Positions 16,952 to 26,540 of a DNA stretch of 34,815 nt are shown here, one piece after another. A program made the translations under genes and the position numbers. The notes below the pieces were generated by a model. That model saw nothing but the letters and a program-made list of their open reading frames with translations, ran no database searches and had not been told where the DNA came from. The DNA is taken from contig JABEUV010000078.1 of assembly GCA_013044195.1 (NCBI GenBank), positions 1 to 34,815 of the forward strand, in the 5' to 3' direction. Positions within the stretch are counted from its first letter, which is position 1, and the number at the start of each line of letters is the position of its first letter. This DNA comes from Elusimicrobiota bacterium (GTDB lineage: Bacteria; Elusimicrobiota; Elusimicrobia; UBA1565; UBA9628).

Positions 16952-18196
16952 ATGAGCATGTATTCCCGCCACCTCATGCCGGCGCTGCTGGACGCGCTCT
17001 CAGACAGTCCTGTCGTCTTCCTGAACGGAGCCAGGCAGACCGGCAAGAGCACGTTAGTTCAGGAACTCGCCGCCGGCCGACATCCGGCCCGCTACATGAC
17101 CCTGGACGACGCCGGCGCCCTGGGCGCCGCCAAGAACGATCCGAAAGGCTTCCTGCAGGGTTTCGACGGCCCAATCATTCTTGACGAGGCGCAAAGAGCC
17201 CCGGAGTTGTTCCTCGCGCTCAAAGCGGAAGTGGATCGCGACCGCCGACCGGGGCGCTTTCTGCTGACTGGCTCGGCGAACGTCCTCTTCTTGCCGCGCT
17301 TGTCCGATGCCCTGGCCGGGCGCATGGAGATTCTCACGCTTTGGCCTCTATCCCAAGGCGAGATAGAAGGAAAAAAAGAAGGATTCGTCGACGCCTTGTT
17401 TCAAGCCAATACCCGCTTTCCGGAGATCAAGCCCTCGTCGCGCGAAGACCTCTGGCAGAGAGTGGCGCTTGGCGGCTATCCGGAGCCCTTGACTCGCGCG
17501 CGCCTCGAGCGCCGGCAAGCCTGGGCGAAGGGCTACGTCACCGCCATTTTGGAGCGAGACGTACGGGACCTCTCCAATATCGAGGGCCTGACCCAATTGC
17601 CGCGGCTGCTCAATTTCTTGGCGGCGCGCATGGCCTCTCTCATGAATTTCGCGGAGATTTCCCGTTCAATGGGAATGCCGCAATCCACCTTGAAGCGCTA
17701 TCTCGCTTTGCTGGAAGCCACTTTCCTGGTACGGCGTTTGCCGCCATGGAGCGGAAATCTGGGCAAACGATTGGTCAAGATGCCGAAACTGTTTCTCAAT
17801 GATACCGGCCTTGGCGCCAACCTGCTTGGAATCGACGCCGCCCGCCTTTGCGAGGACGGGAATCTCACCGGCCCGTTTCTGGAATGCTTTGTCGTAGCCG
17901 AGATCGCGAAGCAAATCGGCTGGAGCGCCGCCGCGCCCCGGATGTATCATATGCGCACGGAAACAGGTCGTGAAGTGGACCTCGTCCTTGAAGACGCGCA
18001 AGGGCGTTGCGTCGGCATCGAGGTCAAATCCGCCGCCACGGTCGGCGCCGCAGAATTCAAGGGGCTCAAAGCCTTCGAGGAAGCCTTGGGCAAGCGCTTC
18101 CTGCGCGGAGTCGTCCTTTACACCGGGCGGGAGACGGTCCCGTTCGCCAACAATCTCCACGCCCTGCCGATCGATGCCTTATGGCAGTTGCGCTAA
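16952..18196 (+). CDS. AAA+ ATPase with C-terminal DUF4143 domain
   Basis: The product is about 414 aa from ATG 16952; an alternative ATG at 16958 gives the family-typical MYSRHL start. The Walker A motif is GARQTGKST and Walker B is IILDEAQ, followed by an AAA_14-type core with LLTGSAN as sensor. The C-terminal DUF4143 region starts near AARMASLMNFAEISRSMGM (a winged-helix-like segment) and ends in a nuclease-like fold: EVDLVLED followed by GIEVKSAA, reminiscent of the D-(E/D)xK pattern. Proteins of this class are widespread, often mobile and of uncertain role. It is the only confident plus-strand gene here and stands alone. TATGAT ends directly before ATG 16952, so initiation at 16958 on a leaderless message is possible. 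A GGGGG at 16941-16945 could instead serve as a ribosome site. Confidence 0.9.
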   Translation: MSMYSRHLMPALLDALSDSPVVFLNGARQTGKSTLVQELAAGRHPARYMTLDDAGALGAAKNDPKGFLQGFDGPIILDEAQRAPELFLALKAEVDRDRRPGRFLLTGSANVLFLPRLSDALAGRMEILTLWPLSQGEIEGKKEGFVDALFQANTRFPEIKPSSREDLWQRVALGGYPEPLTRARLERRQAWAKGYVTAILERDVRDLSNIEGLTQLPRLLNFLAARMASLMNFAEISRSMGMPQSTLKRYLALLEATFLVRRLPPWSGNLGKRLVKMPKLFLNDTGLGANLLGIDAARLCEDGNLTGPFLECFVVAEIAKQIGWSAAAPRMYHMRTETGREVDLVLEDAQGRCVGIEVKSAATVGAAEFKGLKAFEEALGKRFLRGVVLYTGRETVPFANNLHALPIDALWQLR

Positions 18197-18396
18197 CCGC
18201 GTTGCAAAACAGATTTCTGAGCCATCTCCGGGCTCACGATGCTACGCAAATGGATATTCTCGCCAGTGATCATGGGCAATAGGATATCCCCGCTCTGGAT
18301 CTGACCGAACTCTTCAAAGATCGTCCATGGCGAATTTCCCGCCGTTGTTGTCGTCGGCAAGGATGCGGAACCGGCGGCAGGGGATACGGCGCGCCG
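18197..18396. other. Convergent gap, possible gene remnant
   Basis: This 200-bp gap lies between the 3' ends of the ATPase and the SecA-like gene. A minus-strand stretch with no start reads ...FEEFGQIQSGDILLPMI... and ends ...KSVLQRG before a stop near 18198. It could be the tail of a lost gene, but I cannot name it. No strong terminator with a T-run is visible. Confidence 0.3.
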
Positions 18397-21300
18397 CTAC
18401 TTCAAGCCCTCGACGCCGGGGAACTGGCCGTTGGTCGTGGGACGGCCGTCGTTGAGAACCGAGGAGGAGCGCAGCTGGCCTTCCTCGACCTGGGCCTGCT
18501 GAATGTCGAGCGCCTTCTTGACGGCGGCGGCGTAGTCGGCGGCCAGGGCCGCGCCCTCGTCGCCGCCCTGGGCGGCGCGCAGGCGGACGTAGGCGTCACA
18601 GGCGGCCCAGTCCGGCGCGCCGCCGCGCGCCTTGACGAAGGCGACGAAGCGGGGGTCGGCGCGCAGCTGCTTGAAGAACGGGTCCTGCGCCAGCATGTCG
18701 CGGAAGACGCGGTAGCCGGCCACGGAGTCCATGTCCATCACCAAGGAGAAAGTCCGGTCGGCGTTGGGCAGGACGCGGCCCACATCGATGCGGCCCTCGG
18801 CCTGCAGAAGGTGGACGGAGGACATCTTGTGCGGGTCGACGATCAGCATCTCGAAGTCGGTGTAGCCGCGGAAGGCCTCCGGCACGGCGCTGCCGCGCTG
18901 GCCCTTGAAGTTCAAGTCCAGGCCGCGGCCGCCCACGCGCGTGTCGAGGATCAAGACGCGCGCCCGGCCCGTGTCGAGTGCTGCCAGGTTCATCTGCTCG
19001 GCCACGCGCGCTTCCGGAACGTTGTTGCGCAGGTACTCGGTGTCGGAGAACACCATGGAAATCTCGTCGGGCTTGAGGCCTTTGACGCGGATCAGGTAGT
19101 CGCGCACGGTCTTGAGCACGCGCGTGTCGGAGACGCTCAGGACCATCAGGCCTGACTCCTGGGAATCGGGCTGGGTCCTCAGCCAGGCGCGCGCGGCCTC
19201 GGCCTGGGCCTGGCTGACGCCGTCGCCGGCGCGCACGTCGGCCACGCGCACGACGGGCGTCTTGACGCCCTTGTAGCGCGGCGCGGACAGATACTGTTCG
19301 AGCGCGGGACGCGCGCCTTCGGGAATGTCTGCGGTATTCACGCTCACGGTCCGGCGCAGGTCCAGCAGCCACTGGCGCGCCGCGGCGGTGTCCGCGTCGG
19401 TCTTGCCGTGCACGTCGGAGACGCGCACGACGACGGAGTCCTTGCCCTTGAACTTAGGGTTGGTCAGGTAGGCGTCGATCGCGGGCCGGACGTCGGCGGG
19501 AATATCGTCGGCGGGCACCGCGCCGTCGGCGTTCACGCGCAGGACCACGCCGTCGGCGTCGCCGGTCCCGGCGCGCAGTTCGCGCAGTTGACCGAGGGCT
19601 TTCGCATAGACGCCGGCGCGAGGATCGTTGCGGGCGCCTTCGGCCTGCTTGGCGAAGTCGGCCAGCGTCAGCGTCGCCGGCCCGCTCATCGCGTCGAGCG
19701 CGGCCAGGCGCACATCCTCCGGCGCGCCCTTGACGTCGCCGAGGGTGACGGCGCCGTCGCCGGCGGTGCGGCCGTTGCGCTCAAGCCAGGCCCGGTCCGC
19801 CGCGGCCCCCTCGCCGGCGAAAGCGTCCAGACGCAGTTCCACCGGCTTGGGCAGCGCGCCGCCGGCTCGGTCCACCATGGCTTCGCGCACCTCCAGCGGC
19901 GCCCGCTTCAGGTCCGGCACCACCACCTGACCGCGCGCCGAGTCCAGGTCGGCCAGCGCGCGCCCAATGCGCGCATAGCTGTCGATGGGCCGCGCCGTCA
20001 GTTCCACGCCCACGTTCGGTGGCGGCGTGGAGCCCTGGCCCACCATCATGATGTCGTTCTTCTGGAAATGCTCGCGCAGCTTGTCTCCCGCCGTGCCCGA
20101 GAAGGAGATGAAGTTCGTCTCCTTGTCGGTGGTCAGGTCCTTGATCGTGCTGATGGACTGATGCGTGTAGGGCAAGGTCAGGTCGGTGCCGTAGGCCAGC
20201 TCCCAGTAGCGGCGCGTCTCGTTGTCCATCGACTCGAACCATTGGCCGTTGTGGACGACGTTGATGCGGCCGGTGCGGTTGTCCAGGCGGATGCCGGCCG
20301 GGTCCTCGAAGAAGCCGTCCAGCTGACGCTTGAGCTCCAAGCGCACCCAGGAGCCGCGCCCGCCCAGACCTTTCGGGTTCACGATCGAGCTGAGCAGATT
20401 CCAAAAAAGACCGTCGGCCTGGAGCCCGGGCATCGTCGGCTCTCGAAACAGCGCCTGGAGTAGCTGGGACGCCCGCAGCCGCGTCAGGCCCAGGTCCTCA
20501 AGCGGCACGTCGATGGGGCGGCCGCGCAGGACGTCCCAGAGCAGGCCGGCCGTCTTCCACGGCCCCAGACTTTTGCCGTCCAGCTTCGCTTCGAACGCCT
20601 TCTGGACCTTCTCATAGCCGAACTCCTTGGAGACCATCCGGTTGCCGGCGGCGTCGAAGACCTCCCTCCGGCCGGACTTCTCCTGACCGCGGAGCATCTC
20701 GCTCATCGCGAAGGTCTGCGCGTCGTCCTTCATTCGGCGGAAGACCGCGTACATCGGGTTCTCGTCGCCGGCGAAGGACTTGAGCAGGGCGCGGCGCTCC
20801 TCCATGAGACGGCGCGCGCGATCCTCCCAGCCGCGCTTGCCTTCGCGCACGATCGCGGCGATCTCATCGCCGGCCTGGCTCAAGCCCCGGCGAACCTCCG
20901 CGCGGGCCTTGTCGACCAGGCGCGCGCGCTCTCGCGCGCCGGGACCCTCGCGCGGCAAGGTCTCGATGCGACGCAGAAGGCCGCCCAAGTCCCCGCCTTC
21001 GGAACCGCGCCCAAGCTCGCTCTTGAGACGGGACTCCTCGGCGCGCACGGCCGAGTAGTCGGACTCCAGGGACTGCCGGCGCGCCTCCAGCTCCGCGGTC
21101 GATCCGCCGTCGCGCCGCGCGGCGACCAGAGCGTCGTCGATTTGCGCGGTACGCCGGCCGATGTCGTAGATGCGCGCCAGCGCCACGGCCCGTTCGCGCG
21201 CGACGGGCTTAAGCTCCGCGGGCAAGGCGTTTTCCAGGTCGGCGGCCTTCGCCTTCCAGTCCGCGAGGGACGCGGGCCTGCGAGCCTCGGGCCCGGCCTC

Positions 21301-24300
21301 GGCGGCGGCCACACGGTCCTGCAGGCCGCTGAGACGCCGACCCACGTCGACCGCCTGGAAGCGGTCGGTCATCGCCTTCTGGAGGCCGAGCAGGGACGCC
21401 TCGTCGCGCAAAGCCTGCGCGCGGCCGGAAGCCCCCGGCGCCGAGGAGCCCTCGGCCGCGTCGGCCTGCGCGGTCAGGCTGTCGATGCGCGCGCCCAGCT
21501 CCGCGGAGCGGACGGCGGCGTCGCTCGTCAGACGCTGAAGACCCTCTTGCCCGCCGCCCAGGTCCAGCAGGTTGCTCTCGCGCCGCAGATTGCCCTTCAA
21601 CTGGTCCAGCACGCCGCCGCGCAAGGACGCGTCGTCGGCCGGCGCGTCAAGAGAGGCCGCGACGTCGCTCAGCGCGCCGCGCGCCTGCGCCAGCGCCTGC
21701 GCGTCCAGGCCCGAAGCCGACGGCGAGGTCAGCAAGCCCTGAAGCTGAGCCGCGGCGTCGCGCACGTCGCTTTCCGCCTGGAACCGATCCAGCGGACCGT
21801 CGGCCTGAGCCAGACGGCCGGCGGCCCCGTCGAGCCGATCGAAGCCGGCCTTGACCGCCTCCGCGTCCAAGCCCGGCACTTTCGCCGCCAGCAGCTGCGC
21901 GCGGCCCGCCGCGGTCTGCGCGCGCATGCCGAGAGAAGACGCCGCGCTGTCGATGCGGCTCTGGACGCTGAGGTCCAGGGCGTCGGCGCGCGCGTAGAAC
22001 GGCGACAGCCGCGATACGCGCCCGGAGACCTGGCCGATGGTCAGCGCGGGCTGCATGGCCGCGCCGTCCATCTCGTCGCCCAGGATCCAATAGTCGCGCA
22101 ACGCGCTGCGGCCCTTGGTCTTGCCCTCGGCGGCCTTGGTCTTGAGGCTCTCGTAGGTCTCGAACGTCAGCTTCGAGCCGATCTTCTTGTAGGCGATGAA
22201 GTCCATCCGGGCCTGGGCCTCCAGGTTGGACTGCACCGTCAGGAACGCCACCTTCTTGCCCGTGGCCTGCGCGTCGGCCTCGACGAGCGGCAGAAGGCCC
22301 TCAAAAGCGACGAAGGTCTTGCCGCCGCCGGTTTTGAGCATCTGGAACACGCGCACGGAGCCCGTCGGCCGCCGCGCCACGAACGCGGTCAAAGCGCTCA
22401 TCAGCGCCTCGAACTGCTCCGGCCGCCAGCCCTTGAGCGCCGTGCCCTTCGCGTCGTGCAGGGCCCACGGCGAGGCCTCCATGTCGTCGATCGACCGGCC
22501 GATCTTCGCGCGTTCGTCCGGGGTCAGCCCTTCCGCGGACTGCAGGTCCTCGCGCAGGCCGGAGATCAGACGTCCGAAGGAGCCGTCGGCGCCCTTGCCC
22601 GCGACGGTCTCGTCCGGACGGCGGCCTTTTTTCCAATCCTGCAGTTTGGACTGAAAGCTGGTCAGCAGGGAGGACGGCGCCGGGCGCGAGCGAAACTCGG
22701 TGATCAGCGCCTGCAGGGACTCGTCGGCCAGCGCGTAGGCCTTCTCGACGCTGTTGAAGCTGTTGAAGCGCTTGTCGATGGCCGAAACGTAGTCGGCAAG
22801 CTTGGCCAGCACGTCGGCCTCCGGAGGCGTGAGCGTCCCGTCGGCCTCCCACTGCTTGACGCGGGAGCGAAGCCCTTCCAGGTAGTCCTTGTAGCCCACG
22901 CCTTCAGGCTCCTGCTTGACGCGCCATTCGGAGACTTCGTCGCGGATCTTGGCCAGTACGCCGTTGTCGCCGGAAAACGCGTCGCGCGGCTTGAGACGGC
23001 GCAGGGCCGCGTCCAGCTCGCGCGCCGGTTCGCGCGTGATCAGATTGGCTTCCAGGTAAGGCTTGAGCACCTTGTCCACGCTGGCGGCAAGACCGCGCGG
23101 CATCGCCTTGCCGATCTGTATGTCCGAGGAATACAGCGCGACCGCGACGTCCCGCTGGATCTCGGGAGTGACTCGTCCCACGCCGTCGACCATCTCTCCC
23201 GGCTTGGCCTCCAGGATGGCCTTCGCGCGCGCGGGGTCGGACAACAAGGCGCGGATGAAGTTGTTATGAGCGAGGAGACGGACCTCGTCGTTGACCTTCA
23301 AACTGCGCGCGAAAAGCTCTCCGTCCGCCATCTTCGTGATGCTTTGGAACACAAGCGGATCGGCCTTCTTGCCGCCGGCGGCCTCGAACATAGTCTTCTC
23401 GATGCCCTGGCGGCGGACCTGCTCGGTCACGGTCCACTTGCCGTTCGGCGGATCGCGAAAGAAGTGGAAGTCGAACACGCGCTGGGAGATCGGTGTCTTC
23501 GGCGTCTCAAGAAACGGCAGCTCCTTGCCCGATTCGGCGTTGGCGTACTCGTGCGTTCGACCGGCCGCGTCGTATTGGCGCATGCCCTCCGCTCCCCCCA
23601 TGAAGGGTGCGGCCTCCAGCGCCGCGTGGGCGGAGAAGGTCGGCAGGGCCAGCCAGATGGGCGCTTGCATCAACTCCTGGCCGGTCTGGTTGGCGCCCTT
23701 GATGCGCGTCTCGACGTCGGGAGAGCTTCCCCACGTCACCTGGCCGACGAAAGGCAGGCTGAGCGACGGCGCGTTGTAGGCCACCCAATGGCCCAAGCCG
23801 CTGGCGGCGTCGCTGACCAAGGCGTATTTGGCCACGTTGTCGGCCATGCTGAGCGGAAACGCCGCGATCTTGCCGGCCACGCCCTGCTCGGCCAGCCGGT
23901 CGATCAGGCCCTTGCCGGCGCCTCCCTCCACGGCCGGCCACAGGACGGAGTTGGCTTGAGTCATCGCGCCCGCCAGGGCCGAATCCTCGCCGGCCAACTT
24001 CACGGCCGTGGGCATCACCCAGGACGCCAGGCCGCCCAGGCCGCTCCACGCCGTGTCGACGACGCCGCGCGAGCCGAGCACGTCCATGGCGCCGGCCAGC
24101 CGCGTGCCGGCGAACGCCGACGAGGGCACGCCCACGTAGTTGAGCATCGGATGCCAGGATTCGTTGGCCCACCACGCGCCGCCCTTGGCGCCGGCCCAGA
24201 GAGCTTGCCCCGCGCCGGAAAGGTCGCTGGTATACACCGAGTGGCCGCCGGTCACGTCTTGATAAAAATGCTGTCCCAGCATGAAGCCGCCGGAAATTCC

Positions 24301-26430
24301 CGACGACATGGCGGTGAAAGTGGTCTGCCGGGCGGCGGCGTTGAGCGCGCGCACGCCGCTTTCGGCCAGGTAGCGCACCGCTCCGTTTTCGATGCGGCCG
24401 GTCATCGCCATGGACGTCTGCGTCTGCAAGGTGGTCAGACGAGCCGCGGTGTGCAGGGCCGCCTCGCGGGTCATGATCGAGGCGCGGGTAAGAACGCGGC
24501 GCATCACGCCCGCGTCCTCGCCCGCCGCCGTCAGGCCGGTGGCGTCCAGTCCCTTGGCCAGCCCCGTCAGTCCGCGCGCGGCCACGCCGCCGCCCAGGCC
24601 GATGGCGACACTCCACTCCACCAGGCTGCGCCCGGTGTCGATCCACTTGTTCTTCTCGAACACGGACACGATGCGGTCGCGGTTGGCGGTCAGGGAGGCC
24701 GCGATCTTGACGTCGTCGGTCACGCGCTTGGGCTGGTCGCCGAAGAGTGCCGACTGAAAGTGGGCGCTCGCCGCATCGGGGTTCATCGCGATGACCGAGC
24801 GCCGCGCGCCGGCCATGTCCCCGCCGGCGATCTGGCCCATGATGGCCTGGAACTTAGGCGTATCGGCCGCAAGCGTGTTCATGTTCGCGCGGTAGCCGCC
24901 GTCGACGCGGCCGTAGAGCCAATACGACCAATTCATGCCCGCCGCCTGGCCGCCCATTTTTTTCGCGGCCCAGGCGGCGGCCTTGTCGACGACGCCCACG
25001 TTGGTCTGGTCCTGGGTCAGCGCGGCCACGGTGGGAACCTCAACGTAAACGGAGTAGTCGGTCGAGATCGTGCCCAGCGAAGTCTGGCTGGCGGTCAGCA
25101 TGGCGTTGGCCGTGTCGAGGCTTGCGGACGGATCGGTCTTGTCGAGCAGCAGGCGCACGCGGTCCAACTGCGCGCGCACCTGCTGAAGCTGAGCGATCAT
25201 GTCCCGGCCGCGCTGTTTGTAGAGGACCTTCATCTTGACCGGAACGTTCAGCTTATCGAGAGCATCCATCAACTGCTTGGAGTCCGGCGAAGACGGGTCG
25301 AGCCGGTCCTCCTGGTTTTTGACGTAGTATTCCTGGGTCTCCAGCACCGCGCGCGTGAGTGCCACGCGCGCGACCTGCTCATCGAGCGCCAGGCTCTTGA
25401 CCGCGCCGTCGCTGACGACGGGGTTCTTGGACATGGAGCCCAGAAGGGCGGCCACGTCGCCCTTGTAGGCCGCGATGTCGTTATAGGCGTCCTTTAGGTA
25501 ATTCTTGCGTTTGAGAAAATGCTGCTCGACGATGTCGTAGACGCTGTAGGTCTTGCCGCCGCTGTCGTAAGTCTTTTTTTGGGCCTGCGCGATCAGGTCG
25601 CCTTCCAGCGTCTTGTCGGTAAACCACATGTCGTCGCGGTATTGGCCGGTCTTGCCCAGCAAGTCGGCCAACTCGATCATGCGGTCGCGGCGCAGTCCGT
25701 CCATGAGGGCGTTGTACTGGTTGTCGACGGCCGCATACGAGTAGTCGAACATCTGCCGGTTGTAGCGGCCCGTCTCCGGCACGAACGGCGCGCCGACCTG
25801 GGGCGCCTGGTTCATGGCGTGCTGCTGCTTCTGGAGCGCACGGTTGTAGACCGTGGTCTGGCCGGCGTTCATGACGTAGACCAGGTCGCCCTTCTTGTCG
25901 TAGAACTCGGCGCCGTCGGGAGTCTGGACGCGGACCATGCTCGCGGCGTTGGGCGGATCGACGACGGCCGCGCCCGACAGCGCGGCCTGGGCCAGCGCGC
26001 CGCGGCGGAACTCGTCCTCGGCGGAGGCTGCGGCGGGATCGGCGGGAGCGGGAAGGCCGGCAAGCTGTTTTTGCACCGTGCCGATCAGCTTGGACGCGGC
26101 CGCGGCACTCGTCGGCGTATACGCGCCATTGCCGCGCAGGACGTCGAGCGAGGGTTGAAGTGCCGCGGCGGCATCGGCGGGGTTGTCGCGGGGAGCCAGC
26201 GCGTCGTAGATGGCCTGGCCGATGGGCGTGAGTTGATGGCCGTTGCCCAGGTAGCTCTTGAGCACGTCGCCGTCGCCCTGATAGACGCCCCAGGACTTCA
26301 TCTGCTGGAGCGCCTGGGCCGGGCTGACGCTCGGCGCGCCGCCGTCGGCGAACGCGGCCGCAGGCCAGGAGCCGGTCGCAAGCGCCGCCGCGACCGCGGC
26401 GGCGAGCAATCGACGCACGAGGTTGTTCAT
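18397..26430 (-). CDS. Giant protein with signal peptide and SecA-like ATPase core
   Basis: The product has 2677 aa. Residues 1-28 form a clear signal peptide (MNNLVRRLLAAAVAAALATG, ending AAAFA). Residues 29-560 are mainly helical, 570-930 are Gly/Ala-rich and mildly hydrophobic, and 960-1340 are helical. The ATPase core then follows SecA order: Walker A KTGGGKT (1366-1372; SecA has MKTGEGKT), DEMD (1452-1455; SecA DEVD), a FSGTAG motif (2110-2115; SecA MTGTA), VGGRGLDL (2499-2506; SecA MAGRGTDI) and QAEGRIDVGR (2543-2552; SecA QLRGRSGRQG), followed by RTFSLVMDMD like SecA RFYLSLEDD. A long coiled-coil insertion separates DEMD from SGTA, and about 380 residues including repeats separate SGTA from motif V. 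SecA is a cytoplasmic motor of about 800-900 aa. An exported version is very unusual, and its energy source outside the membrane is unknown. It is last in a co-oriented envelope cluster and has its own promoter. Confidence 0.9.
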   Translation of the reverse strand: MNNLVRRLLAAAVAAALATGSWPAAAFADGGAPSVSPAQALQQMKSWGVYQGDGDVLKSYLGNGHQLTPIGQAIYDALAPRDNPADAAAALQPSLDVLRGNGAYTPTSAAAASKLIGTVQKQLAGLPAPADPAAASAEDEFRRGALAQAALSGAAVVDPPNAASMVRVQTPDGAEFYDKKGDLVYVMNAGQTTVYNRALQKQQHAMNQAPQVGAPFVPETGRYNRQMFDYSYAAVDNQYNALMDGLRRDRMIELADLLGKTGQYRDDMWFTDKTLEGDLIAQAQKKTYDSGGKTYSVYDIVEQHFLKRKNYLKDAYNDIAAYKGDVAALLGSMSKNPVVSDGAVKSLALDEQVARVALTRAVLETQEYYVKNQEDRLDPSSPDSKQLMDALDKLNVPVKMKVLYKQRGRDMIAQLQQVRAQLDRVRLLLDKTDPSASLDTANAMLTASQTSLGTISTDYSVYVEVPTVAALTQDQTNVGVVDKAAAWAAKKMGGQAAGMNWSYWLYGRVDGGYRANMNTLAADTPKFQAIMGQIAGGDMAGARRSVIAMNPDAASAHFQSALFGDQPKRVTDDVKIAASLTANRDRIVSVFEKNKWIDTGRSLVEWSVAIGLGGGVAARGLTGLAKGLDATGLTAAGEDAGVMRRVLTRASIMTREAALHTAARLTTLQTQTSMAMTGRIENGAVRYLAESGVRALNAAARQTTFTAMSSGISGGFMLGQHFYQDVTGGHSVYTSDLSGAGQALWAGAKGGAWWANESWHPMLNYVGVPSSAFAGTRLAGAMDVLGSRGVVDTAWSGLGGLASWVMPTAVKLAGEDSALAGAMTQANSVLWPAVEGGAGKGLIDRLAEQGVAGKIAAFPLSMADNVAKYALVSDAASGLGHWVAYNAPSLSLPFVGQVTWGSSPDVETRIKGANQTGQELMQAPIWLALPTFSAHAALEAAPFMGGAEGMRQYDAAGRTHEYANAESGKELPFLETPKTPISQRVFDFHFFRDPPNGKWTVTEQVRRQGIEKTMFEAAGGKKADPLVFQSITKMADGELFARSLKVNDEVRLLAHNNFIRALLSDPARAKAILEAKPGEMVDGVGRVTPEIQRDVAVALYSSDIQIGKAMPRGLAASVDKVLKPYLEANLITREPARELDAALRRLKPRDAFSGDNGVLAKIRDEVSEWRVKQEPEGVGYKDYLEGLRSRVKQWEADGTLTPPEADVLAKLADYVSAIDKRFNSFNSVEKAYALADESLQALITEFRSRPAPSSLLTSFQSKLQDWKKGRRPDETVAGKGADGSFGRLISGLREDLQSAEGLTPDERAKIGRSIDDMEASPWALHDAKGTALKGWRPEQFEALMSALTAFVARRPTGSVRVFQMLKTGGGKTFVAFEGLLPLVEADAQATGKKVAFLTVQSNLEAQARMDFIAYKKIGSKLTFETYESLKTKAAEGKTKGRSALRDYWILGDEMDGAAMQPALTIGQVSGRVSRLSPFYARADALDLSVQSRIDSAASSLGMRAQTAAGRAQLLAAKVPGLDAEAVKAGFDRLDGAAGRLAQADGPLDRFQAESDVRDAAAQLQGLLTSPSASGLDAQALAQARGALSDVAASLDAPADDASLRGGVLDQLKGNLRRESNLLDLGGGQEGLQRLTSDAAVRSAELGARIDSLTAQADAAEGSSAPGASGRAQALRDEASLLGLQKAMTDRFQAVDVGRRLSGLQDRVAAAEAGPEARRPASLADWKAKAADLENALPAELKPVARERAVALARIYDIGRRTAQIDDALVAARRDGGSTAELEARRQSLESDYSAVRAEESRLKSELGRGSEGGDLGGLLRRIETLPREGPGARERARLVDKARAEVRRGLSQAGDEIAAIVREGKRGWEDRARRLMEERRALLKSFAGDENPMYAVFRRMKDDAQTFAMSEMLRGQEKSGRREVFDAAGNRMVSKEFGYEKVQKAFEAKLDGKSLGPWKTAGLLWDVLRGRPIDVPLEDLGLTRLRASQLLQALFREPTMPGLQADGLFWNLLSSIVNPKGLGGRGSWVRLELKRQLDGFFEDPAGIRLDNRTGRINVVHNGQWFESMDNETRRYWELAYGTDLTLPYTHQSISTIKDLTTDKETNFISFSGTAGDKLREHFQKNDIMMVGQGSTPPPNVGVELTARPIDSYARIGRALADLDSARGQVVVPDLKRAPLEVREAMVDRAGGALPKPVELRLDAFAGEGAAADRAWLERNGRTAGDGAVTLGDVKGAPEDVRLAALDAMSGPATLTLADFAKQAEGARNDPRAGVYAKALGQLRELRAGTGDADGVVLRVNADGAVPADDIPADVRPAIDAYLTNPKFKGKDSVVVRVSDVHGKTDADTAAARQWLLDLRRTVSVNTADIPEGARPALEQYLSAPRYKGVKTPVVRVADVRAGDGVSQAQAEAARAWLRTQPDSQESGLMVLSVSDTRVLKTVRDYLIRVKGLKPDEISMVFSDTEYLRNNVPEARVAEQMNLAALDTGRARVLILDTRVGGRGLDLNFKGQRGSAVPEAFRGYTDFEMLIVDPHKMSSVHLLQAEGRIDVGRVLPNADRTFSLVMDMDSVAGYRVFRDMLAQDPFFKQLRADPRFVAFVKARGGAPDWAACDAYVRLRAAQGGDEGAALAADYAAAVKKALDIQQAQVEEGQLRSSSVLNDGRPTTNGQFPGVEGLK

Positions 26431-26458
26431 GGGAAGAGGGGACTTGAAGGACCCTCCC

Positions 26459-26517
26459 AGTGTAGCAGAGGAGGCCCAGCCTGTCAGGGCCTAAAGTACC
26501 GACACTATATAGGCCCT
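26459..26517 (-). promoter_or_regulatory. Promoter and upstream box of the SecA-like giant gene
   Basis: On the minus strand CTGACA (26482-26487), 17 nt, then TACACT (26459-26464) make a sigma70-like promoter about 28 nt before the ATG. The box CTTTAGGCCC (26487-26496) abuts the -35. It is half of a perfect 8-bp inverted repeat, AGGGCCTA (26486-26493) and TAGGCCCT (26510-26517), enclosing GTCGGTA. A related box lies before the next gene upstream. Confidence 0.6.
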
Positions 26518-26540
26518 ACGACCCGCCCCCGCCGGTCTTT

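Noticed and set aside
18198-18365. Short minus-strand coding-like stretch in the convergent gap
   Set aside because: It has no start and no family I can name; kept only as a possible remnant.
21142-25497. Plus-strand open frame of 1451 codons opposite the SecA-like giant
   Set aside because: Arg/Gly/Val/Leu-rich shadow with no motif; the opposite strand carries ordered SecA motifs.
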